64,000 bases of DNA. It comes from Devosia geojensis. GTDB taxonomy: Bacteria > Pseudomonadota > Alphaproteobacteria > Rhizobiales > Devosiaceae. The translations under genes and the position numbers were made by a program. The DNA is taken from positions 124,001 to 188,000 of the forward strand of contig NZ_JZEX01000061.1 of assembly GCF_000969415.1 (NCBI RefSeq), written 5' to 3'. Numbering within the stretch: the stretch's first letter is position 1; each line of letters begins with the position of its first letter. Below the pieces are notes generated by a model. The model worked only from the letters and a program-made list of their open reading frames with translations, did not search any database and was not told the DNA's origin. This document shows, piece by piece, positions 53,828 through 62,854 of this stretch.

Positions 53828-54856
53828 GTGCCGTTGTTGCAGGTCGAAGAGGTTCGCAGGGTTGCCGGGGACGCGCTGATGCGCGTCGGCGTTCCGGTCG
53901 GCCATGCGGCCGAGCAGGTCGATCTGTGGCTCGATGCGGAACTGCGCGGGGTTCCCTCCCATGGCCTGCTGCGGCTCGAGCGTCTCGCCGAGCGGATCGG
54001 CAAAGGGTTGGCCGATCCAAAGGCTATCGGTCTCCACGAGTGGCGCGGCGCGGGCTTCCTTGCCGTCGATGGGCGGAAAGGTCTGGGACCGATCGTTGCC
54101 AATGCCGCGCTGGAGCAGGTCACGGCGCGGGCGCGCGAGACCGGCATCGCCGTCGCCGCCATCGCCAATTCCCAGCATATCGGCATGCTCGCCTGGTATG
54201 CCGAGCGGGTGGCGCGCGGCGGGCAGGTCGCCATCGTCCTTTCTACCAGCGAGGCGCTGGTGCATCCCTGGGGCGGGCGCAAGGCCCTGCTCGGCACCAA
54301 TCCCATTTCCATCGGCATTCCGACCGGCGAGCCCGATCCCTTCGTCATGGATACGGCGACCAGCATCGTCTCCATGGGCGAGATCCACGACCGGGCGCAC
54401 CGGCGCGAGCCGATCCCGTCCGATTGGGCGCTCGACGAGAACGGCAGTCCCACGACCGACGCCGAGGCGGCCAAGCGCGGCGCCATCGGGCCGTTCGGGC
54501 AGGCCAAGGGCTATGCCCTGGGGCTTGCCTTCGAGCTGCTGGTCGCAAGCCTTGCCGGTGCGGCGCTTGGGCCCGATGTGCATGGCACCCTCGATGCCGA
54601 ATATCTCTGCAACAAGGGCGACATCTTCATTGTCGCCGATCGCGTGCAGACCGCCGGGCTTTCCACCTATCTCCAACTCATCCGCAATGCCGAGCCGGCC
54701 GAGGGCTTCGCGTCCGTCCTGGTGCCGGGCGAGCGTGGCCGCGCGTTGCGCGCCGAGCGGCTGAAGAGCGGCGTGCCGATCGCCGATCCCGTTTGGGCGC
54801 GCCTGCTGGCGCTGGCTTCGGATGACGTTCCGAAACGACAAGGTGCATCTACATGA
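53828..54856 (+). CDS. Ldh2-family (malate/L-lactate/ureidoglycolate-type) dehydrogenase
   Basis: A 342-residue NAD(P)-dependent oxidoreductase of the Ldh2/YlbC fold. The conserved ELRGVPSHGLLRL, catalytic His in NSQHIGMLAWYAERVA, and LGTNPISIGIPTGE identify it. Members reduce 2-keto acids or 2,3-diketo sugar acids. The gene starts with GTG and opens a run of dehydrogenases: its stop overlaps the iron alcohol dehydrogenase by four bases. Substrate cannot be read from sequence; a sugar-derived 2-keto acid is likely given the neighbours. Confidence 0.82.
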   Translation: MPLLQVEEVRRVAGDALMRVGVPVGHAAEQVDLWLDAELRGVPSHGLLRLERLAERIGKGLADPKAIGLHEWRGAGFLAVDGRKGLGPIVANAALEQVTARARETGIAVAAIANSQHIGMLAWYAERVARGGQVAIVLSTSEALVHPWGGRKALLGTNPISIGIPTGEPDPFVMDTATSIVSMGEIHDRAHRREPIPSDWALDENGSPTTDAEAAKRGAIGPFGQAKGYALGLAFELLVASLAGAALGPDVHGTLDAEYLCNKGDIFIVADRVQTAGLSTYLQLIRNAEPAEGFASVLVPGERGRALRAERLKSGVPIADPVWARLLALASDDVPKRQGAST

Positions 54857-56088
54857 CTTCGCTGTTCGGCCTCTCGCGCCTGCCGCGCAATCTGGTGTTC
54901 GGGCGTGGCCAGCGCGCTGCCTTGCCCGGTTATGTCGCCGCGCTCGGCCGGCGGGCGCTGCTCGTCACGGACGAGCGGATGGCGGCGGATGCCGAATTCC
55001 GCCGCATGGCGGACGGCCTCATTGCGGCAGGCGTTGCCGTCGAGATCTATTCCGGCACGGTGGCCGAGCTGCCGGTCGACAGCATCGCCGAAGCGCTTGT
55101 CGCCGCGCGGCGGGCGCAAGCCGAGGTCGTTGTCGGGATCGGGGGCGGCAGCTGCATCGATGCGGCCAAGATCGTCGCCCTTCTCTCTGCCCATGGCGGT
55201 CAGCCCGCCGACTACTATGGCGAGTTCAAGGTGCCGGGCCCGATCCTGCCGCTGGTGGCAGTACCCACCACTGCCGGCACCGGCTCCGAAGTCACGCCCG
55301 TCGCCGTCGTTTCCGATCCTGAGCGCGCCGTGAAGGTCGGCATCGCCAGCCCCCATCTCGTCCCGCATACCTCCATCTGCGATCCGGAGCTGACCTATAG
55401 CTGCCCGCCGGGGCTCACCGCCGTCTCGGGCGCCGATGCGCTGACCCACGCGATCGAGGCGTTTACCACGCTACGCCAGCCGGCGAGCGGCACCATCGCC
55501 CATGAGCACGTGTTCGTCGGCAAGAACATCTTTTCCGACCGCTATGCGCTCGACGCCGTGCGGTTGATCTTTGCCAGCCTCAAGGCCGCCTACGATCATG
55601 GCGACGATATAGAAGCGCGCGACCGGCTGATGCTGGGCTCGACGCTGGCGGGCCTCGCCTTCGGCGTCGCCGGTACGGCTGCCGCCCACGCGGTGCAGTA
55701 TCCCGTCGGCGCTCTGACCCATACGCCGCACGGGGCGGGGGTGGCGGTGATGCTGCCTTACGTCATGGAGTTCAACCGCTCGCATGCCGAGCCCGAGATG
55801 GCCGAGCTCGCCCTTGCCATGGGTCTTGATGTGGCCCATCTCGATCAGGCAGGCCGGGCGGGAGCCGCGATCGACGCGGTCGCCGCGCTCTTTGCCTCCA
55901 TCGGCATTCCGCCCACCATCCGCGATCTCGGCGTTCCCGAGGATCGCCTCGACTGGACGGCGGAAGCGGCCATGGGTGCCGCCCGCCTCGTCAAGAACAA
56001 CCCGCGCCCCCTCGACGTGCCGTCGATGACGCGACTCGTGCGTGCCGCCTTCACGGGCGACCGCGTGGGGCTACGAGCCGGAGTTTGA
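54853..56088 (+). CDS. Iron-containing (group III) alcohol dehydrogenase
   Basis: A 411-residue Fe-ADH. The NAD motif is GGGSCIDAAK (about 97-106), and metal-binding residues are in SGADALTHAIEAF and the late HAVQYPVGALTHTPHGAG histidines. It is coupled to the Ldh2 gene by an ATGA overlap and followed by an aldehyde dehydrogenase, forming an alcohol-aldehyde-acid oxidation series. Possible substrates include lactaldehyde, glycolaldehyde or hydroxypyruvaldehyde derivatives. Confidence 0.87.
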   Translation: MTSLFGLSRLPRNLVFGRGQRAALPGYVAALGRRALLVTDERMAADAEFRRMADGLIAAGVAVEIYSGTVAELPVDSIAEALVAARRAQAEVVVGIGGGSCIDAAKIVALLSAHGGQPADYYGEFKVPGPILPLVAVPTTAGTGSEVTPVAVVSDPERAVKVGIASPHLVPHTSICDPELTYSCPPGLTAVSGADALTHAIEAFTTLRQPASGTIAHEHVFVGKNIFSDRYALDAVRLIFASLKAAYDHGDDIEARDRLMLGSTLAGLAFGVAGTAAAHAVQYPVGALTHTPHGAGVAVMLPYVMEFNRSHAEPEMAELALAMGLDVAHLDQAGRAGAAIDAVAALFASIGIPPTIRDLGVPEDRLDWTAEAAMGAARLVKNNPRPLDVPSMTRLVRAAFTGDRVGLRAGV

Positions 56089-56093
56089 AAGCC

Positions 56094-57572
56094 ATGAACG
56101 CACATAGCACCCCCACCACAAAGCTCAGCTTCGATCCGGCAAAGCTGCCGGCCGACCTCTGGATCGGCGGCAAATGGCGTCCCGGGTCCACGGGCAAGCG
56201 CATCGACGTGCTCGATCCCTCGACCGGCAAGCCGGTCGCCTCGATCGCCGACGCCAGTGTCGAGGATGCGCTCGAGGCCGTCGCCGCCGCCCATGCGGCG
56301 GGTCCCGGTTGGGCCGCAACGGCACCGCGCCAGCGCGGCGAGATCCTGCGCAAGTGCTTCGAGCTGATGAGCGAGCGCAAGGAGATGCTCGCCGAGCTCA
56401 TCAGCCTCGAGAACGGCAAGTCGCTGGCCGACGCCAGGGGCGAGGTCACCTATGCCGCCGAATTCTTCCGCTGGTTCTCGGAAGAGGCGGTGCGGCTCAA
56501 CGGCGAGATTTCGACGGCGCCGGGCGGCGCCAACAAGATCGTCGTCATGCACCAGCCGATCGGTGTTGCGGTGCTGGTGACGCCCTGGAACTTCCCGGCC
56601 GCCATGGCGACGCGCAAGATCGCCCCGGCGCTCGCGGCGGGCTGCACCTGCGTCCTGAAGCCCGCGACCGAAACGCCGCTCACCGCCTACGCGCTGGCCG
56701 ATATCTACCGCGAAGCGGGTGTGCCGGACGGGGTGGTCAACGTCATCACCACCTCGAGAGCCGGCGCCACGGTCAGCGCCATGCTGCACGACCCGCGCGT
56801 GCGCAAGCTTTCCTTCACCGGCTCGACGGAAGTCGGGCGCAAGCTGCTGCACGAGGCGGCCGACACCATCGTCTCTTGTTCCATGGAGCTCGGCGGCAAC
56901 GCGCCGTTCATCGTCTTCGACGACGCCGACCTCGAAGCGGCCCTTGACGGCGCCATGATCGCCAAGATGCGCAATGGCGGTGAGGCCTGCACCGCGGCCA
57001 ACCGGTTCTACGTGCAGGAGGGTATCGTCGAGGCCTTCTCGCAGGGCATGGCCAGGCGCATGGGCGCGCTCAAGGTCGGCCCCGGCTACGAACCGGCAAC
57101 GCAATGCGGGCCGCTCATCAACCACGATGCCGTCGAGCGCATCGGCGGGCTTGTCGACGAGGCAGTCGGCAAGGGCGCCAAGGTCCTCGCCGGCGGCAAG
57201 GCGGGGGAGGGCGAAGGCTTCTATTTCCCGCCGACGGTGCTGAGCGGCGTGCCCGGCGGATTGCGCATCACGCGTGAGGAGATCTTCGGGCCGGTCGTCG
57301 CCATCACGAGCTTTGTGAGCGAGGACGAAGTGGTCGCGGCCGCCAACGACACCGAATACGGGCTCATCTCCTACGTCTATTCCGGCGATCTGGCACGGGG
57401 CCTGCGCGTCTCGGAGCGGCTGGAGGCCGGCATGGTCGGGCTCAACCGCGGTCTCGTCTCCGATCCGGCGGCGCCGTTCGGCGGCGTCAAGCAGAGCGGG
57501 CTCGGGCGCGAGGGCGCCCACCACGGCATCATGGAATTCTGTGAAACCAAGTACATCGCCGTCAGCTGGTAG
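56094..57572 (+). CDS. Aldehyde dehydrogenase (succinate-semialdehyde/lactaldehyde group)
   Basis: A 492-residue aldehyde dehydrogenase with Glu265 (MELGGNAP), Cys299 (GGEACTAANRF) and cofactor motif FTGSTEVG. The ATG at 56094 lies five bases after the preceding stop. It belongs to the GabD/lactaldehyde dehydrogenase group and is clearly different from the arabinose-cluster enzyme at 48.1 kb. In this operon it probably oxidises the aldehyde formed by the alcohol dehydrogenase or by later aldol cleavage. Confidence 0.87.
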   Translation: MNAHSTPTTKLSFDPAKLPADLWIGGKWRPGSTGKRIDVLDPSTGKPVASIADASVEDALEAVAAAHAAGPGWAATAPRQRGEILRKCFELMSERKEMLAELISLENGKSLADARGEVTYAAEFFRWFSEEAVRLNGEISTAPGGANKIVVMHQPIGVAVLVTPWNFPAAMATRKIAPALAAGCTCVLKPATETPLTAYALADIYREAGVPDGVVNVITTSRAGATVSAMLHDPRVRKLSFTGSTEVGRKLLHEAADTIVSCSMELGGNAPFIVFDDADLEAALDGAMIAKMRNGGEACTAANRFYVQEGIVEAFSQGMARRMGALKVGPGYEPATQCGPLINHDAVERIGGLVDEAVGKGAKVLAGGKAGEGEGFYFPPTVLSGVPGGLRITREEIFGPVVAITSFVSEDEVVAAANDTEYGLISYVYSGDLARGLRVSERLEAGMVGLNRGLVSDPAAPFGGVKQSGLGREGAHHGIMEFCETKYIAVSW

Positions 57573-57601
57573 GCAGCTTTCGGCACGAGGGAGGACGTGC
57601 A

Positions 57602-58711
57602 GTGAAGATCACGAAAGTCGAGACGTTCCAGGTCGCCTGGGGCGAGGGCAAGGGCCGTTCCGCGTTCGTGCGGATCGAGACGGAGGACGGCCTTACCGGC
57701 CTCGGCGAAGCCTCGCCGATGCAGGGGGGATTGGCCTCGCTGACGATCATAGCCGCCGATATGGCCCCATTTCTCGTCGGGCAGGACGTTCTCGACCACG
57801 CGGTCCTTCTCGACACGCTCTTCCACAAATGCGTCAAGCTCGGCCCCGAGGGCGCGGCGACGGCGGCGCTCGCCGCCATCGATATCGCGCTCTGGGATTT
57901 GAAGGGCAAGCTTTTCGGCCAGCCGGTCTACAAACTCCTCGGCGGCGCCTGGCGCACGAGCCTTCCCTGCTACGCCTCGGTCGGCGGCAACGCCTGGCGC
58001 ACGGTCGACCAGGTGGTGGAGGTCGTCGAGCGGCGCGTCGCCAAGGAAAAGCCGGCGGCGGTCAAGATCCGCTGGGACGGCGACCGCACCAAGCTCGACG
58101 TCGACATTCCCGGCGACATCGCCAAGGCCAGGGCCGTGCGCAAGGCCTTGGGCGACGATTTCGTCCTCGGGTTCGACGCCAACAACGGCTATTCGGTCGG
58201 CGGCGCCATGCGGGTCGGCCGCGCCCTCGAGGACCTCGGCTACACCTGGTTCGAGGAGCCGGTGCAGCACTACCACGTCTCGGCCATGGGCGAGGTCGCC
58301 CAGCGCCTCGACATCACCGTCTCGGCCGGCGAGCAGACCTATACGCTGCAGGGCCTCAAGGACCTCATCAACGCGGGCGTGCGCATGGTGCAGCCGGACA
58401 TCGTCAAGATGGGCGGCATCACCGGACTCATGCAATGCGCCGCGATCGCCTACGCCAACGGCGTCGACCTCGTGCCGCATCAGACGCAGCCCTCCATCGG
58501 GCACCTCGCCAACCTTCACGTGCTCTCGACCATCATGCACCTCAACAAGCCCGTCGAGCTCGCCGACGGCTGGGAGCGGGTCGGCAGCGTCTTCAAGAAC
58601 CCGTCGCAGCCCGATGCGGACGGGCTCTTCCATCTGCCGACCGCGCCCGGCCTCGGTGCGGAATTCAATGAAGAGGAGCTCCGCAAGAGGAGCATCCCGA
58701 TTTCGGTTTGA
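57602..58711 (+). CDS. Enolase-superfamily sugar acid dehydratase (mandelate racemase subgroup)
   Basis: A 369-residue MR/MLE enzyme. Metal ligands are Asp192 (FDANNG), Glu218 (FEEP) and Glu244 (AGEQ). The His-Asp dyad is His293 (PHQTQ) with Asp266 (QPDIVKMGG), and Lys155 in VKIRW is the base on the other face. This full set points to an acid-sugar dehydratase rather than a cycloisomerase. The start is GTG at 57602 with GGGAGG upstream. It is the third enzymatic step type in the operon, so the pathway may start with a hexonate or pentonate. Exact sugar acid unknown. Confidence 0.83.
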   Translation: MKITKVETFQVAWGEGKGRSAFVRIETEDGLTGLGEASPMQGGLASLTIIAADMAPFLVGQDVLDHAVLLDTLFHKCVKLGPEGAATAALAAIDIALWDLKGKLFGQPVYKLLGGAWRTSLPCYASVGGNAWRTVDQVVEVVERRVAKEKPAAVKIRWDGDRTKLDVDIPGDIAKARAVRKALGDDFVLGFDANNGYSVGGAMRVGRALEDLGYTWFEEPVQHYHVSAMGEVAQRLDITVSAGEQTYTLQGLKDLINAGVRMVQPDIVKMGGITGLMQCAAIAYANGVDLVPHQTQPSIGHLANLHVLSTIMHLNKPVELADGWERVGSVFKNPSQPDADGLFHLPTAPGLGAEFNEEELRKRSIPISV

Positions 58712-58736
58712 AGCCACATAAGGGAGGAGGAACCCA

Positions 58737-60344
58737 ATGGCTCTCTCGAGGAGAAGCTTTCTGATCAATGCCGGGGCAGCCGGCGCTGCCGCCGGCATCG
58801 GCCTCAACATTCCGGCGGCCTTGGCGCAGGAGGACATGATCACCATTGCGCTCGCGGCCCGCGCGCCGACCGGGGTCAACCCCCAGCAGACCGGCCTGAC
58901 CGGCGGCGACAACTGGGCGATCTACCAGGTGTTCAATACCCTGGTGCGCAATCCGGACGGCAAGTTCGCCACGCGGCCCGAGGAGTTCGAGCCGAGCCTT
59001 GCCGAAAGCTGGGAAAGCTCGGCGGACGCCAAGACCTGGACCTATAAGCTCCGCCAGGGGGTGCAGTTCCACAAGGGCTATGGCGAGATGACTTCCGAGG
59101 ACGTCATCTTCACCTATGGCCGGCACCTCGATCCGGATATCGTCACCGGCGGCAAGGTGCAGTTCGCCAATATCGAGAGCGTCGAGGGTCCTGATCCCTA
59201 TACCGTCGTCTTTACGCTGAAGCGCCCGGACCCGCTGTTCAACGGCTCGGCCGTCTCGGTGCTGTCGGCGGCGATCCTCAGCAAGAAGGCGTTCGAGGAG
59301 AAAGGCGAGGGCTTCAATACCGATCCGGTCGGCACGGGCTGCTATCAGGTCGAGTCGTTCGACGCCAACCAGGGTGTGCTGCTGACAGCCTTTCCCGAGC
59401 ACTTCGGCGAGCAGCCGGCGACCTCGCGGGTGCGTGTCTCGTTCATCGCGGACACCACGGCGCGCACGCTGGCCTTCGCCTCGGGGCAGGTGGACATGAT
59501 CGAGGGCGTGCGCTCGCCCGGCTGGATTCCGTCCATGCAGCAGCGCTCGGCCGACACCATCTTCGATGCGACGGCGCCCGGCAGCTTCAACGTGCTGCAT
59601 CTCAATCTCACCCGCGCCCCGCTCGATGACCTGCGCGTGCGCCAGGCCATCCGCTACGCCATCGACAACGAGGCGCTGGCCTCGGCCTATGGCCCGCTCG
59701 CGGCACCCATGGTCGGCATCATCGCCGCCCAGTTCCAGGGATCGGTGACCAAGGACGAGCTGCCGGACGATCTCAAGTACGACTACGATCCCGAGCGCGC
59801 CAAGGCGCTGCTGGCCGAGGCAGGCCATCCCAACGGCCTTTCCATCCCGTGCTACACCAGCCAGCGCGAGGACTATGCGGCGATCATGCTGATGATCCAG
59901 GAGCAGCTGCGCGCCGCCAACATCACGCTCGAGCTCGACATCATCGACCACACGGCCTTCCACGGGGAGAACCGGCAGGACAAGAACGCCATGCCGCTCA
60001 ACTCCTCGAGCTATGGGCCGGTGCCGCTCAACGTCTTCCTGCAGCAGGTCTCGGCGGGCGCCGAGGTCAAGGCGGACGGAACGGGGCAGGGCAATTTCAG
60101 CCACTACGGCGTCGCCATCCCCGGCATCGAGGACCTGCTGACGCAGGCTCAGGACGAGCCGGATTTCGATGCGCGCACCGCTCTCGTCAAGGAGATCGAG
60201 AAGAAGCTGCTCACGGACCTGCCGATCCTCGGCATCATCACGTTGAGCTACGTCATCGCGCGCAATCCGCGCGTTGATATCGGCTTCCCGGTCGAGTCGG
60301 GGCCCGCCTACTGGCCGCTCTGGAAGGCGCGCCGCACGGCGTGA
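58737..60344 (+). CDS. Family-5 ABC transporter solute-binding protein (Tat signal)
   Basis: A 535-residue SBP_bac_5 protein. The N-terminus LSRRSFLINAG is a twin-arginine signal with cleavage near ALAQ (residue 30). Mature motifs include LAESWESSADAKTWTYKLRQGVQFHKG and LRVRQAIRYAID. GGGAGGAGG precedes the ATG. It is the last gene of the plus-strand catabolic operon; a close paralogue begins at 62855. Family-5 proteins carry peptides but also oligosaccharides, and the enzyme neighbours favour a carbohydrate. Permease and ATPase genes are not in the window, perhaps beyond its right end. Confidence 0.87.
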   Translation: MALSRRSFLINAGAAGAAAGIGLNIPAALAQEDMITIALAARAPTGVNPQQTGLTGGDNWAIYQVFNTLVRNPDGKFATRPEEFEPSLAESWESSADAKTWTYKLRQGVQFHKGYGEMTSEDVIFTYGRHLDPDIVTGGKVQFANIESVEGPDPYTVVFTLKRPDPLFNGSAVSVLSAAILSKKAFEEKGEGFNTDPVGTGCYQVESFDANQGVLLTAFPEHFGEQPATSRVRVSFIADTTARTLAFASGQVDMIEGVRSPGWIPSMQQRSADTIFDATAPGSFNVLHLNLTRAPLDDLRVRQAIRYAIDNEALASAYGPLAAPMVGIIAAQFQGSVTKDELPDDLKYDYDPERAKALLAEAGHPNGLSIPCYTSQREDYAAIMLMIQEQLRAANITLELDIIDHTAFHGENRQDKNAMPLNSSSYGPVPLNVFLQQVSAGAEVKADGTGQGNFSHYGVAIPGIEDLLTQAQDEPDFDARTALVKEIEKKLLTDLPILGIITLSYVIARNPRVDIGFPVESGPAYWPLWKARRTA

Positions 60345-60350
60345 ATGAAA

Positions 60351-60381
60351 AACGGCGCGCTCCCACTGGGAGCGCGCCGTT
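60351..60381. terminator. Bidirectional rho-independent terminator
   Basis: Perfect 14-base stem AACGGCGCGCTCCC (60351-60364) with GGGAGCGCGCCGTT (60368-60381) and a 3-base loop, between the convergent solute-binding and GHL6 genes. Followed by CCGTTTTCG on the plus strand and, on the minus strand, by TTTTTCA. Confidence 0.85.
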
Positions 60382-60401
60382 CCGTTTTCGGATGGCGGCG
60401 G

Positions 60402-62582
60402 TCAGCCGATCACGACGACCTCGTGGTCGAGGATGTGGTCCACGGTGAAGACCAGTTCGTCGCCGACGACAACCGCCGGCACGGACCGCCCGCCGACCCG
60501 CAGGTCGACCGTGTCGGCCGCCGAACCGATACTGAGGCGCACTTCCACCGGGCCGACGGGCACGAGGTCATACTGACGTCCCGGCTGGCGCGAGACGAGG
60601 AGCCGATTGTTGAGATGGAGGATATGGCGGTTTTCCTGCCGATAGAGCTCCGCGGTGACGATTCCATGCGTCCCCGAAAGCCTGACCTTGCTCCGCCCGC
60701 CGATCGCATGGCGCACGGCGTTGGCGATCAGCAGCGCATGCTCGAACTGGTCCTCGCGGGCAAAGCACCGGTCGATGTCGGCCGCGAACCAGATCAGCTT
60801 GCCGCCGGACGGGTGCGTCCGGACGGTGATCGCCGGCAGGTCGGTCTGCGGCTCGCGCATCCACGAGGTTTCCGGCGGGAAGATCGGGAAATCGGGAATG
60901 TAGGTCGCAAGGACCTGCGTCCCTTCGTCCGCGCTCATCACCGGCAGGTAGCCGCCGAAGGGCAGGGTGTCGGTTTCCTCGAGCCCGGAAAGGATCGGAT
61001 GGCGCTTGCCGGTCGGCGCGGGAGCCGTCGCATCGTGCGGACCATAGACGCCCGCCCGCACTTCCGGGGAAAGGCGCAGATAGCTGTGCCGCTCGAAGAT
61101 CTCGATGTTGGGATTGCGCTCGCCGGTGCCGCCATGGCTCCCGGCCTTGCGACGCACGCCGAAGAGCTCGGCCAGCGCCAGGTCCCCGCGGTCGTCGCCG
61201 AGGCTGTCGACGCTGGAGGTCTCGCCCGTCGCGATCACCGATCCGCCCTGCTCGACGAACGCCTTGATATGGCCGATCTGCTCGTCGCTGAGCGCCCCGA
61301 CATTGGGCAGCACGATCGCGCCCACCCGCCCGAACGCGGTGGCGATGTCGTCGGCATGCAGCGGCACGTAGGGAATGGCGTGGCGGTCGAGCGCTTTGAC
61401 GACGCCCCGGTAGGGCGCCATGGTCTTTTCCTTGGCCTCGCCTCGCCCGAAATAGTCGTGGTTCTGCTGCGACCAGACCACGCCGACATCCGGAAGGAGC
61501 TGCCGGTTGACGAGGATATCCTCGTTGGTCTCGTGCCAGGCGAAGATCGGCTCGGCGGTCGTGTACTGGCGCCGGTCCTCGTGCATCGCCCCGATATGGT
61601 GCCACCAGGGCTGGATGCCGCCGGCAAAGCCCGACGTCGCCCAGAGCCGCACTTCGGCGGGCGGCATGCTGGCGAGGCGGTAGGCGGGGTTGCCCAGCTG
61701 ATATTGCGGCGTCGATTCCGGAATGAGCGTATTCCAGCCGGCGATCTCGTGCAGGCGCTTGCCGGCCTCCGTGTTCTGCTCGAACCCGTCATAGGCGTTG
61801 CGCCGCTGGTGGTCGAGCATGACGATGGCGCATTGGGCGAGGATCTGCTGCAGGTCGATGAAGCGGTGCGAATTGTAGAGCAGCTCGCCGCTGATCATGC
61901 CCATCCAGGTGCAGTGCTCGCCGCCAGCCGCCTTCGTCGTACGGTTGTTGAGCGCCCAGAGATCGGTGCGGCGCTGGAAGTTCCAGCGAATCCAGTCGCG
62001 ATAGGCGCCGTCAGACCAGTCGTGGGACGTCGGCAGCTCCTTGCCGGCGAAGGCCCGGAACTGGCTCTTGCAGTTGTCGCAATAGCAGATCTTGTCGCGC
62101 GGCAGGCCCGCCCAGCTGTTGTCGGCAAAGCCGTCGGGGTTGCTGCGCGCGATGATCTCTTCCATCACGGCGGGCAGGTACTCCGTGTAATACGGCGAGC
62201 CGATGCAGGTGACGTACTTGTCGCCCTGGGTATAGGGCTTGCCGTCGATGTCGCGGCAGATCCAGTCCGGGTGCTCCTCGAAAAAGTCCTCGGCCACTCG
62301 GTTGGAGTCCATGCGCGCGATGACCTTCAGCCCTTCCTCGCGCGCCGCCTTGACGATCTCGCCGTAAAGGTCGCGCTCGCCGAGCTTTTCGGCGCGGTGG
62401 TGCAGCGGGAACTTGGAGGGGTAGTAGGCAACGATGCCGCCGGCATTGACGATGACGCCCTGAACCCGGGTCTTGCGCCAATGTTCGCGCCACCATTGCG
62501 CGTCGTAGCGTTCGGGGTCGCACTCGACGAGGTTCGTCTGCCCCCAGCGCAATGTCGTCTTGTACCAAGGTTCCACGTTCAT
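60402..62582 (-). CDS. Putative glycoside hydrolase, GHL6-like with beta-galactosidase-type trimerisation domain (second copy)
   Basis: A 726-residue cytoplasmic protein (no signal peptide). It shares architecture with the 29.6-31.6 kb gene: NAGGIVAYYPSKFPLHH, LKVIARMDSNR, HPDWICRDIDG, GFADNSWAG, a CYCDNC cysteine pair near residue 194, then a Rossmann-like trimerisation part (GAIVLPNVGALSDEQIGHIKAFVEQGGSVIATGET) and a C-terminal beta region. Overall identity with the first copy is low, so the two probably differ in substrate. It stands alone on the minus strand between two paralogous binding-protein genes and shares a regulatory region with the second. Activity unproven. Confidence 0.75.
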   Translation of the reverse strand: MNVEPWYKTTLRWGQTNLVECDPERYDAQWWREHWRKTRVQGVIVNAGGIVAYYPSKFPLHHRAEKLGERDLYGEIVKAAREEGLKVIARMDSNRVAEDFFEEHPDWICRDIDGKPYTQGDKYVTCIGSPYYTEYLPAVMEEIIARSNPDGFADNSWAGLPRDKICYCDNCKSQFRAFAGKELPTSHDWSDGAYRDWIRWNFQRRTDLWALNNRTTKAAGGEHCTWMGMISGELLYNSHRFIDLQQILAQCAIVMLDHQRRNAYDGFEQNTEAGKRLHEIAGWNTLIPESTPQYQLGNPAYRLASMPPAEVRLWATSGFAGGIQPWWHHIGAMHEDRRQYTTAEPIFAWHETNEDILVNRQLLPDVGVVWSQQNHDYFGRGEAKEKTMAPYRGVVKALDRHAIPYVPLHADDIATAFGRVGAIVLPNVGALSDEQIGHIKAFVEQGGSVIATGETSSVDSLGDDRGDLALAELFGVRRKAGSHGGTGERNPNIEIFERHSYLRLSPEVRAGVYGPHDATAPAPTGKRHPILSGLEETDTLPFGGYLPVMSADEGTQVLATYIPDFPIFPPETSWMREPQTDLPAITVRTHPSGGKLIWFAADIDRCFAREDQFEHALLIANAVRHAIGGRSKVRLSGTHGIVTAELYRQENRHILHLNNRLLVSRQPGRQYDLVPVGPVEVRLSIGSAADTVDLRVGGRSVPAVVVGDELVFTVDHILDHEVVVIG

Positions 62583-62664
62583 CAGGGTCCTCCGCTCGCA
62601 CTGAACTGTCGTGCGCCAGAGCTAGCCGAAAGCCCCCGCCGCGCCATCGTTCGACATACCGCCT

Positions 62665-62766
62665 TTCCGCGATGCGGAAGCTTGCACGGCGCTGCCGCTC
62701 CAAACTTCCACCATGCGGAAAACGGAAGCCGCATCGCCTTGACCCGATTTTTTTGGCAGCGCTACC
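62665..62766. promoter_or_regulatory. Regulatory region with repeated palindromes
   Basis: The 272-base gap between the divergent GHL6 and binding-protein genes holds TTCCGC-GAT-GCGGAA (62665-62679, perfect arms) and TTCCAC-CAT-GCGGAA (62706-62720, one mismatch), starts 41 bases apart, about four helical turns. A separate GGCAGC-GCTACC near-palindrome at 62755-62766 has the look of a LacI/GalR-family site. Two different regulators may act here; neither is identified. Confidence 0.55.
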
Positions 62767-62854
62767 GTCCCCGGCTATTGAGCGCTTGGCGCCATGCCGG
62801 CAGATGCAACGCGGCATGCGTCAGCGGCGCGGATTCGCGACGGGAGGATTAGGA

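Noticed and set aside
60345-62852. An open frame of more than 800 codons on the plus strand opposite the GHL6 gene
   Set aside because: Arg/Asp/Val/Gly-rich, low-complexity translation that simply mirrors a high-GC gene on the other strand; no domain, no ribosome site, and the minus frame has clear family motifs.
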